Part shown: positions 57,502 through 64,000 of the stretch, one piece after another
Numbering within the stretch: the stretch's first letter is position 1
Layout: every line of letters starts with the position of its first letter
Source of the DNA: Haemophilus massiliensis
GTDB lineage: Bacteria > Pseudomonadota > Gammaproteobacteria > Enterobacterales > Pasteurellaceae
DNA: 64,000 nt
Reading direction: 5' to 3'
Assembly: GCA_000752995.2 (NCBI GenBank)
Contig: LM994636.1
Coordinates: 694,879 to 758,878 of the forward strand
Notes under the pieces: generated by a model
Database searches by the model: none
Told to the model about the DNA's origin: nothing
What the model saw: only the letters and a program-made list of their open reading frames with translations
Position numbers and translations under genes: made by a program

Positions 57502-59651
57502 AATCGATTATATTCCTGTTGGGTAAATTTTTGTATCGGCCGCTTTTGCAATAATTGATAATAATACGCGTAAGTCAGCACATTTTGGACATAGCCGCGA
57601 GTTTCATAGAACGGAATTGAGGCGATAAATTCCGCCATGCTTAGCTTGCCGGCGGATCTTTCCAGCCAGCTGTCGACTCGCCGTGCGCCGGCATTATAAG
57701 CCGCAGCGATTAATATGCGGTTATTGCCGTAGCGATCGTATAATTCCTGTAAATGGGTGGTTCCCAGCATAATATTGATAAACGGATCGAACAATTGTTG
57801 GTCATTGCTATACGGCAGGCGGAATTTTTGTGCGGTCAGCTTGGCGGTTGTCGGCAGCAGCTGCATTAATCCTCGTGCATCGGCGGCAGAGGACACATAG
57901 GGGCGCCATGCGCTTTCCTGTCGGCCGATTGCCATAGCAAAAGTGCGGTCGATTTTTTTATCGTTTAAGAACAGATCAAACCAGTTCTGATAAGCATTTG
58001 GCAGGCGTAATTGAATGAATTCCCACGCTTTTGCCTGAATGGTGGCTTCTACCTGCAAATCGTACCATTGCTGTTGCTCGGCGTATTCCGCCAGCCGTAA
58101 TTTTTGCTCGAAATCAGCTCGTTCAAGTAACTGTCGCCATTCGCGGTTAACGTTTGCCGTATCGTTAACATAGCGCAATTCCCGGATACGAGCGAGCGGT
58201 TCGGCATATTGTCGGGCAATCTCGGTTTGAGTTCGGGTTGGGGTCAGGGTTTTCATTTGCGGTTGATAGTCAATGCCCAGTTCTTCAGCCGCCAGCATCG
58301 GATAAAAGCCTGTGGCATTTTGTTGCATCGCTTTCAATATCGCCTGTGCCTGAGCATTTTTTCCCTGCTTTTGCAGGACTTTTGCCGACCAGTAGCGCCA
58401 TTCATCTTTGGCGGCGGTTTTATCCGACAATGCCTGTAGCCAAGGCGTTATCTCACTTTGTTGGCGAATGGCGAGACGAATACGCCGTTCCAGCAATGCA
58501 TCGTCTTTTAAGTTCAATAATGTACTGTCTCGCCATTGTTGCAGATTGACATCATCCGTATCAAAAATCCGACTGAGCAAGCGTTTTTTCCATTGCATAG
58601 TTTGCGCCGGCGTTAAACCAAAACGTTCTGCCCAATCGGCAAATACGGCAAAGGGCGCTGCAGTAGGCAGTGCTGTTTTCGGCAATGTATTAATTAAGGC
58701 AGGAACTGTCGCCAGTAACAGGCGTTTATCTTCGGCATTATGCGGCGATAATTTGTCGATATGGAATGTATTTTGTGGATTATGCAGATCTTGCGGCGTG
58801 TTTAGTAGTCGGTTCAGATCCGCCAGCCATTTTTTTAGGGCATCGTCAGTCGCCTGTCTTTCCAAATGCGTAATCAGATTGCCGTTGTTTTTTTCAAATG
58901 CCAGCAAAGCACGCTGTTTAACTAGCTCAGGTGTGATGCCGCCGGTTTTTGACCATTGATCCAACAGCGGATCACATTGTCGTGGCAGACTGTTGCCGGT
59001 CAGCCAAAGTTGGGTGAGATCTTGGGCGGAAAGTGCGGTCTGTTTTTTATCCGTTTTGGCGATTTCCTGTCTTGCCTGCATGATAATACAACGGCTGCGT
59101 TGATCCGACGGCAGCGATTCGGCGTTATCCAGAATCTCTCGCCAGTTATGATTTTTTTGCTGCTGTTGTAGCCAGTCGGAGCTGAGATCCGTCACAGAAA
59201 AATTTGGATTTCGTTGCTGAAAGGCAAGAATTTCAGTCAGCGTAATATTGTCTTGGTTGGCGTGAAGCAACTGATATTCGGCGTAAGGATAAAGCGGATA
59301 ATCAGTTAAATCCGCTAATAATGCCTGCACAATGCGGCGAGTGTTTTCGCTGGAAGATGCGCTTAATATTTGAGTCAGTCGCTGATAGTCGGAACGTTGT
59401 CGGGCAAGATGTTGTTGTGTCTGCTGTACCTTTTGTAGGCGCTGAATTTCTTGTTCCAGCGCGCTGATCTTTTGTTCGGTTGAGTTCGGAGTGCGCTTTT
59501 GTTGGCTTGTGGAAGAATCGGACATTTGTTCCGACGAGAACTCGGATTTCTGACTTTGGGCGCTTGTCGCTGCGGTTGGGTTATGTGCTGCCAAGACCAC
59601 ACAGGCGCTTGATGAAAGCAGAAGTCCCAGTAAAAGCTGTTTTGCATTCAT
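57495..59651 (-). CDS. slt: soluble lytic murein transglycosylase
   Basis: Slt cleaves glycan strands between MurNAc and GlcNAc with anhydro end formation. The 718-residue periplasmic protein has a signal peptide (residues about 1-22), a long helical superhelix of alpha-hairpins, and a C-terminal SLT domain with catalytic E579 in GRQESAWRP, followed by ADARGLMQLLP and AYNAGARRVDSW. A glutamine-rich coil occupies residues about 50-90. trpR follows, in the same order as in E. coli. Confidence 0.95.
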   Translation of the reverse strand: MNAKQLLLGLLLSSSACVVLAAHNPTAATSAQSQKSEFSSEQMSDSSTSQQKRTPNSTEQKISALEQEIQRLQKVQQTQQHLARQRSDYQRLTQILSASSSENTRRIVQALLADLTDYPLYPYAEYQLLHANQDNITLTEILAFQQRNPNFSVTDLSSDWLQQQQKNHNWREILDNAESLPSDQRSRCIIMQARQEIAKTDKKQTALSAQDLTQLWLTGNSLPRQCDPLLDQWSKTGGITPELVKQRALLAFEKNNGNLITHLERQATDDALKKWLADLNRLLNTPQDLHNPQNTFHIDKLSPHNAEDKRLLLATVPALINTLPKTALPTAAPFAVFADWAERFGLTPAQTMQWKKRLLSRIFDTDDVNLQQWRDSTLLNLKDDALLERRIRLAIRQQSEITPWLQALSDKTAAKDEWRYWSAKVLQKQGKNAQAQAILKAMQQNATGFYPMLAAEELGIDYQPQMKTLTPTRTQTEIARQYAEPLARIRELRYVNDTANVNREWRQLLERADFEQKLRLAEYAEQQQWYDLQVEATIQAKAWEFIQLRLPNAYQNWFDLFLNDKKIDRTFAMAIGRQESAWRPYVSSAADARGLMQLLPTTAKLTAQKFRLPYSNDQQLFDPFINIMLGTTHLQELYDRYGNNRILIAAAYNAGARRVDSWLERSAGKLSMAEFIASIPFYETRGYVQNVLTYAYYYQLLQKRPIQKFTQQEYNRLY

Positions 59652-59676
59652 AATGTATTCCCGTTAAATAGCACAA

Positions 59677-59695
59677 AACCCGACTAAATCGGGTT
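59677..59695 (-). terminator. terminator between secF and slt
   Basis: AACCCGA and TCGGGTT pair around TTTAG, with TTTTG following on the minus strand. Confidence 0.65.
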
Positions 59696-59723
59696 TAAGA
59701 ATTAATAAACAACGTTAAATTAG

Positions 59724-59750
59724 ACCGCACTTCGGTTTAAAAGTGCGGTG
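59724..59750 (-). terminator. terminator after secF built from inverted uptake signals
   Basis: ACCGCACTT and AAGTGCGGT form a 9-bp stem across TTAAACCG, right after the secF stop codon. Confidence 0.75.
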
Positions 59751-59755
59751 AAATT

Positions 59756-60724
59756 TTACGGCATTTCGTCAATTGCGTCTTTATCCACTTTCTGAACAAT
59801 CATATGTTCGCGTTTTAAGCCGAGATCAAAAGCAATCGCAATGGCAACGAAGATTGAAGAGTAAGTACCGAAACCGATACCAATCAACAACGCCAATGAG
59901 AAGCTGTGAATGGTCGGCCCGCCGAATGCGAACAAGGCGATAACCACGAACAGGGTAGTGATCGACGTCATCAGGGTTCTTGACAGGGTTTGAGTCAAGG
60001 AAATATCAATCACATCCATCGTTCCGATACGGCGGATTTTACGGAAGTTTTCACGTACGCGGTCGAATACGACGATACTGTCGTTCAGCGAATAGCCCAC
60101 CACGGAAAGAATTGCCGCCACAAAGGTGAGATCCATTTCAATTTGCAGGTAGGAAAATACGCCCAGCGTTACGATCACATCGTGCGCCAGCGCCAATACG
60201 CCACCGGTGCCTAAGCGCCATTCAAAACGCATTCCGACATAACCGAGCAGCATCAGTAACGTGGCTAAGGTGGCGTAAATGGCGCCCTGAGTCAGTTCTT
60301 CGCCAACATTCGGACCGACAAATTCCACGCTGCGAATTTGGATATCGTTATCCAATTTGCCGAGCATAGTTTGAATTTTATTGCCGATTTCCGCATCACT
60401 GGCGGTTGCCGGCAGGCGGATCATTACATCACGCACGCCGCCGGTGGTTTGCACCAACGCACTTTCAATACCGTTTTCTTTTAGGGTGGCACGCACTTTT
60501 TCCAGTTCCGCCGGCTGCGAGAAATGGGTTTCAATTACGGTGCCGCCGGTGAAATCCAATCCCCAGTTAAAGCCTTTGGTGAAGATAAAAAAGAAACAAA
60601 CGGCAATAACGATCACCGAAAATAGGTAACCCCATTTGCGGTATTTCATAAATTCAATCAGTTCGAAAGGTAATTTAACGCCTTGGAACTCGTGAACTTT
60701 TTTCTGTTTTGTTAATAAACTCAC
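59756..60724 (-). CDS. secF: protein translocase subunit SecF
   Basis: SecF works with SecD to pull exported proteins across the membrane using proton motive force. The 322-residue protein has six helices, with the first near residues 30-50 and the rest in the C-terminal half, and a periplasmic loop between. The family block GLDFTGGTVIETHF near residue 55 and VVGYSLNDSIVVFDRVREN near 205 are clear. It starts 15 bases after secD. Confidence 0.97.
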   Translation of the reverse strand: MSLLTKQKKVHEFQGVKLPFELIEFMKYRKWGYLFSVIVIAVCFFFIFTKGFNWGLDFTGGTVIETHFSQPAELEKVRATLKENGIESALVQTTGGVRDVMIRLPATASDAEIGNKIQTMLGKLDNDIQIRSVEFVGPNVGEELTQGAIYATLATLLMLLGYVGMRFEWRLGTGGVLALAHDVIVTLGVFSYLQIEMDLTFVAAILSVVGYSLNDSIVVFDRVRENFRKIRRIGTMDVIDISLTQTLSRTLMTSITTLFVVIALFAFGGPTIHSFSLALLIGIGFGTYSSIFVAIAIAFDLGLKREHMIVQKVDKDAIDEMP

Positions 60725-60739
60725 AATCTTATCCTCACG

Positions 60740-62590
60740 CTAAATTGACAGTTTTTCTACTTTTTTGCCGCCGTACAACCAGTTAACCAACATGCGGGTT
60801 CCGGTAATTGCGGTGAACATTGAAATCGCCACACCTAAAGACAGCGTAATAGCAAAGCCTTTCACCGGTCCGGTACCGACGGCGTATAGCACGACGGCAG
60901 TCAAAATGGTGGTGAGGTTGGCATCGAAAATACTGGTAAAGGCACCGTTATAGCCTTCGTGAATAGCTTGTTGAACGGAACGTCCGTTGCGTATTTCTTC
61001 CTTAATGCGTTCAAAGATCAACACATTGGCGTCAACGGACATCCCGACCGACAGAATAATCCCGGCAATTCCGGGCATTGTCAGGGTTGCGCCCGGCAAC
61101 AGCGACATTAAGCCGACCAGCAATACCATGTTTGCCATTAAGGCGATATTGGCGAACAGACCGAACAGTTTGTAGTACACCAGCATAAACAGAATAACGA
61201 TAGCCAGTCCCCAAACGCCGGCTTTCAGACCTTGTTCAACGTTTTGCGCACCTAACGACGGACCGACGGTGCGTTCTTCAACGATTTGAATCGGTGCGGT
61301 TAATGCGCCGGAACGGAGTAACACGGATAGATTCTGCGCTTCCGCCGGGCTGTCGATGCCGGTAATTTGGAATTGACTGCCGAAACGTCCCTGAATGGTG
61401 GCGACATTAATCACTTCCTCATGTTTTGCCAGAATGGTTTTGCCGTTTTCATCTTTTTTGCCGCTGTCTTTATATTCCACATATAAAGTCGCCATCGGTT
61501 TTTTCAGATTCAGCTTGGTGGTTTGTGACATAATCTCGCCGCCTTCACTGTCCAGCGTGACGCTTACCTGCGGGGAGGCAGTATTCTGATCGACACCGGA
61601 ACTGGCGTTAGTGATATGTTCGCCGCCGAGAACCGCACGCTTGTACAGTACGACCGGATTGCCGTTGCGATCCTGTTTCACTTCCGAATCGGAAGGCACC
61701 ATACCGCGTGCTGCTGCTTCAAGATTGGCATTTTGGTTGACCAGCCGGAATTCTAGTGTCGCTGTGGCACCTAGAATTTCTTTTGCCCGCGCGGTGTCCT
61801 GTACGCCCGGTAGTTCTACCACAATACGTTCTGCGCCTTGTCGCTGAATTACCGGTTCGGATACGCCTAATTCTTCCACGCGGCGGCGCAGAATGCTCAA
61901 GTTCTGTTCGATAGCATGATCACGCGCTTCGTTCAATGCGGTATCAGATAAGCCCAATGACAAGGTATTGCTTGAAACCTCGTTCACTTCAAGGGTCGGA
62001 TGCTGTTTACGCAGAAAACGCTGTGCGTCGGATAATTGCTCCGGTTTAGCCAATGTGACCAATGTGGTGAAGTTTTCGCCGCCGCGAATAGCGCTGTATT
62101 GATATTTTTCTTTGCGCAGTTCGGTACGCAGATTATCCTGTAGCTGTTCCTGACGTTTGCCTAATGCGGTGTTCATATCCACTTCCATCAGGAAGCGTAC
62201 TCCGCCGCGTAAATCCAAACCCCATTTCATCGGGTTGCCGCCGATGTCGGTTAACCATTTAGGGGTTGCCGGTGCAAGATTAAGGGCGACGGAATAATTA
62301 TTGCCTAATTTTTCGGTGATTTTGTCTTTCGCTAACAGCTGATCGTCGGTGTTATTGAAACGGGCTAAAATAGAACCGTTTTCCAGTATGATCGATTTAA
62401 GCGGTAATTGATTTCGGGTTAATACCTGTTGAACTTCACCAAGCAATGCGGTATTTGCTTCCTGCCCGCGAGTTCCTGAGATTTGTACGGCAGGATCCTC
62501 GCCGTAAAGATTCGGAAGAGAATATAAAAGACCAATGGCGACCACAAGGATCACCATTATATTCTTCCATAAAGGGTAACGATTTAACAT
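60740..62590 (-). CDS. secD: protein translocase subunit SecD
   Basis: SecD is the large partner of SecF. The 616-residue protein has an N-terminal helix, a large periplasmic domain including [14 protein letters not shown] near residue 125 and the [24 protein letters not shown] block, and five C-terminal helices with [37 protein letters not shown]-type sequence starting near 480. It follows yajC by 34 bases. Confidence 0.97.
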   Translation of the reverse strand: MLNRYPLWKNIMVILVVAIGLLYSLPNLYGEDPAVQISGTRGQEANTALLGEVQQVLTRNQLPLKSIILENGSILARFNNTDDQLLAKDKITEKLGNNYSVALNLAPATPKWLTDIGGNPMKWGLDLRGGVRFLMEVDMNTALGKRQEQLQDNLRTELRKEKYQYSAIRGGENFTTLVTLAKPEQLSDAQRFLRKQHPTLEVNEVSSNTLSLGLSDTALNEARDHAIEQNLSILRRRVEELGVSEPVIQRQGAERIVVELPGVQDTARAKEILGATATLEFRLVNQNANLEAAARGMVPSDSEVKQDRNGNPVVLYKRAVLGGEHITNASSGVDQNTASPQVSVTLDSEGGEIMSQTTKLNLKKPMATLYVEYKDSGKKDENGKTILAKHEEVINVATIQGRFGSQFQITGIDSPAEAQNLSVLLRSGALTAPIQIVEERTVGPSLGAQNVEQGLKAGVWGLAIVILFMLVYYKLFGLFANIALMANMVLLVGLMSLLPGATLTMPGIAGIILSVGMSVDANVLIFERIKEEIRNGRSVQQAIHEGYNGAFTSIFDANLTTILTAVVLYAVGTGPVKGFAITLSLGVAISMFTAITGTRMLVNWLYGGKKVEKLSI

Positions 62591-62624
62591 AGATTTCCTG
62601 TTCCCTTGCGGAATAGATTAAACA

Positions 62625-62927
62625 TTAAAGATCGCTGATTGGTTGATCTTTCGGTAAGACAGAAACGATAAAGTTGCGTTGAATACTGACTTCAGTTTTA
62701 GAGTTTAAGGCGATCACTACATCATCGCTGTCCGGCGAAATTTTAGTAATTTTGCCCATTAATCCGCCGGAAGTCAGCACTTTGGTTCCTTTTGCCAACT
62801 CGGACATTAATTGTTTGTGGGCTTTGTTGCGTTTCGCTTGCGGACGATAAATCATAAAGTAGAAAATCAGACCGAAAATCACGAAAATAAACAACATTGA
62901 CATTGGGCTACCTTGTTGAGCTTCCAT
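62625..62927 (-). CDS. yajC: preprotein translocase accessory subunit YajC
   Basis: YajC is a small membrane protein of the SecDF-YajC complex. The 100-residue protein has one helix (residues about 9-29, SMLFIFVIFGLIFYFMIYRPQ), the conserved RPQAKRNKAHKQLMSEL and GGLMGKITKI turn. AAGGA precedes the start. It normally follows tgt directly; here two genes intervene. Confidence 0.96.
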   Translation of the reverse strand: MEAQQGSPMSMLFIFVIFGLIFYFMIYRPQAKRNKAHKQLMSELAKGTKVLTSGGLMGKITKISPDSDDVVIALNSKTEVSIQRNFIVSVLPKDQPISDL

Positions 62928-63051
62928 TTTTTATCCTTTTTAAGTTAAATTAATCATAATTCCAGAAAAAACAGGTGGCTAAAATAGCATAAAACCGGCT
63001 TAATGTGAAAAATATTTTATGTTGGAGGCGCACAAAAACGGCGGCGCGGAA

Positions 63052-63273
63052 TTATTTTCCGATCACCAGCCGCTGATATGTGGGAAACTGCTCGATACGA
63101 ATAAGTCGCCAGCCTGTTTGGCGACATAATAATTGAAAATCATCAATTGAACTGAAAAGATTCAAGTGCAGGTATAAAATATCCTGCGGATGTAATTGAG
63201 CCAGTGCCCGTTTAGTTCTTAATAACGGAATCGGACAGCTGAATTCGGTTAAATCCAGTGCATATTCAGTCAT
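63052..63273 (-). CDS. TusA-family (UPF0033) sulfur-carrier-like protein
   Basis: This 73-residue protein has the TusA/SirA fold signature FSCPIPLLRTKRAL, with the active cysteine at C13 of the CPxP motif. TusA relays sulfur for tRNA thiolation; other family members (YedF, YeeD) act differently. The rest is short and variable, so the exact member is unclear. It starts 14 bases after the hemerythrin gene, which shows co-transcription. The 124 bases before yajC hold no gene. Confidence 0.85.
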   Translation of the reverse strand: MTEYALDLTEFSCPIPLLRTKRALAQLHPQDILYLHLNLFSSIDDFQLLCRQTGWRLIRIEQFPTYQRLVIGK

Positions 63274-63287
63274 CTTGTGCGCTCACC

Positions 63288-63800
63288 TTATATTTTCCGT
63301 CGCGCTGCCATTATTTTTCCCATGGCTTGCAGTTCGTCTATCGACAGTTGTTGCTTGCCCAATTCAAACAACGGCTCTTCGCGCGCGATATGGCGGTCAT
63401 AAGCGGCGATAAAAGCATCAACTAAGGTGTGGTCAACGTCCATACGTTCATCATTTAACAGCGCTTCCAACTGGACGGACAGGCGCACCCAATTCTGGTG
63501 CAAATCAAGATGCTGCCGTTCAAGAACATCAATATCCTGTTGTGCATTAGGCACATATCTAAGCAACGCCGGGAAAAAATCTTTTTCTTCATCTTCATGA
63601 TGCAGCGGCGCCGAATGATTGAAATAAGTCAGAATTTGCCGCACATCGTTTTTTACCGCTTGATTGATTCCCTTCGTCTGTAAATACTCGGGCAGAATTC
63701 GCAGTTGGCGGCAGAACCCTTTCACTTTACCGTGACAGGCATATAGCATATCAATGGGATCATCCCAGCCTACCGAAGGCGGCGTATTGAAATTAAGCAT
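63288..63800 (-). CDS. hemerythrin HHE-domain protein
   Basis: This 170-residue helical protein fits the hemerythrin-like HHE cation-binding family. Likely iron ligands are histidines and glutamates in MLYACHGKVKGFC near residue 24, SAPLHHEDEEKDFFPALL near residue 80, RQHLDLHQNW near 105, and DRHIAREEPLFE near 137. Such proteins bind oxygen, nitric oxide or iron. It lies between tgt and a TusA-type gene. It is not the YtfE/ScdA repair type, which has an extra N-terminal domain. Confidence 0.88.
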   Translation of the reverse strand: MLNFNTPPSVGWDDPIDMLYACHGKVKGFCRQLRILPEYLQTKGINQAVKNDVRQILTYFNHSAPLHHEDEEKDFFPALLRYVPNAQQDIDVLERQHLDLHQNWVRLSVQLEALLNDERMDVDHTLVDAFIAAYDRHIAREEPLFELGKQQLSIDELQAMGKIMAARRKI

Positions 63801-63821
63801 CCTGTTTTCCCTCTCTTTACA

Positions 63822-64000
63822 CTATGCGGCGGTGGATTGCAGCGGCGGAACGGGCTTACCCATACGAGCATAAAAATCCTGTACGAATTGCTCAAAGCGG
63901 TCTTCCTCAATCGCGGTGCGGATTTGTTGCATCAGGCGTTGATAATAACGCAGATTATGAATGGTGTTCAATCGTGCGCCCAGAATTTCTCCGCATTTAT
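63822..64000 (-). CDS. tgt: queuine tRNA-ribosyltransferase, 3' end only
   Basis: Only the last 59 codons are in the window; the gene continues past base 64000. The sequence ending [18 protein letters not shown] ... [10 protein letters not shown] is the C-terminus of Tgt, which swaps guanine 34 for preQ1 in four tRNAs. Its stop codon is at 63822-63824. Tgt before yajC-secD-secF is the conserved order. Confidence 0.9.
   Translation of the reverse strand, partial: KCGEILGARLNTIHNLRYYQRLMQQIRTAIEEDRFEQFVQDFYARMGKPVPPLQSTAA

Overview
The window is a 64 kb piece of a chromosome from a gammaproteobacterium of the family Pasteurellaceae. The main evidence is a dense scatter of the 9-base Haemophilus-type DNA uptake signal AAGTGCGGT, about 45-50 copies counted by eye on both strands and often paired as inverted repeats that work as terminators. 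Gene orders known from H. influenzae and relatives support this (nrdR-ribD-degS, dmsABCD-napF, gcvB/gcvA-rlmM, modE/modABC, tgt-yajC-secDF). I do not assign a species. The window has almost no mobile DNA: no insertion sequence, prophage, CRISPR array or rRNA was seen. It is nearly all intact housekeeping and metabolic genes.

Layout. 1-4.9 kb: purD, glyA, a cysteine desulfidase (cyuA type) and a YgiW-type periplasmic OB-fold protein. 5-8.6 kb: a TPP riboswitch ahead of a solitary tenA, the qseBC two-component system and the acid phosphatase aphA. 8.8-13.8 kb: prfC, purC, a YeeZ-like reductase and argG; purC and argG both carry PurR-like boxes. 13.9-18.1 kb: a catabolic cluster arcB-arcC-YfcC-type transporter plus an Lrp-type regulator, with no arginine deiminase. 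18.4-22.3 kb: a VirK/YbjX protein, then a tight operon of nicotinate phosphoribosyltransferase, an orphan PTS-IIC-like membrane protein and NAD synthetase. 22.6-28.5 kb: cmk-rpsA-ihfB-lapA-lapB-pyrF-yciH and sirB2. 28.8-29.7 kb: tRNA-Leu and tRNA-Gly next to pgsA.

29.8-35.6 kb: ilvE, the GcvB small RNA, gcvA, rlmM and uvrD. 35.6-39.2 kb: modE facing away from modABC. 39.2-43.5 kb: tehB, nrdR-ribD-degS-yfbR. 43.5-47.4 kb: a DUF1919 gene, dnaJ and dnaK with a sigma-32-type promoter. 47.6-50 kb: a YdgA-like protein, a DUF4298 protein and msrB. 50.3-55.4 kb: an anaerobic DMSO reductase operon dmsABCD-napF behind CRP and FNR sites. 55.7-59.7 kb: ydfG, mtgA, trpR and slt, with a TrpR operator that overlaps the slt stop codon. 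59.7-64 kb: secF, secD, yajC, a TusA-family protein, a hemerythrin-domain protein and the 3' end of tgt.

How the genes work together. The window shows a facultative anaerobe with DMSO/TMAO-type respiration, molybdate uptake that supplies the DmsA cofactor, salvage of vitamin precursors (nicotinate, degraded thiamine), and a citrulline/ornithine-carbamoyl-phosphate module that may feed or bleed the argG step. The most attractive candidate for something undescribed is the orphan PTS-IIC-like membrane protein between the two NAD salvage enzymes, which could be a pyridine-precursor transporter. The arcA-less arcB-arcC-transporter-Lrp cluster, with a shared 11-base upstream motif, comes second.
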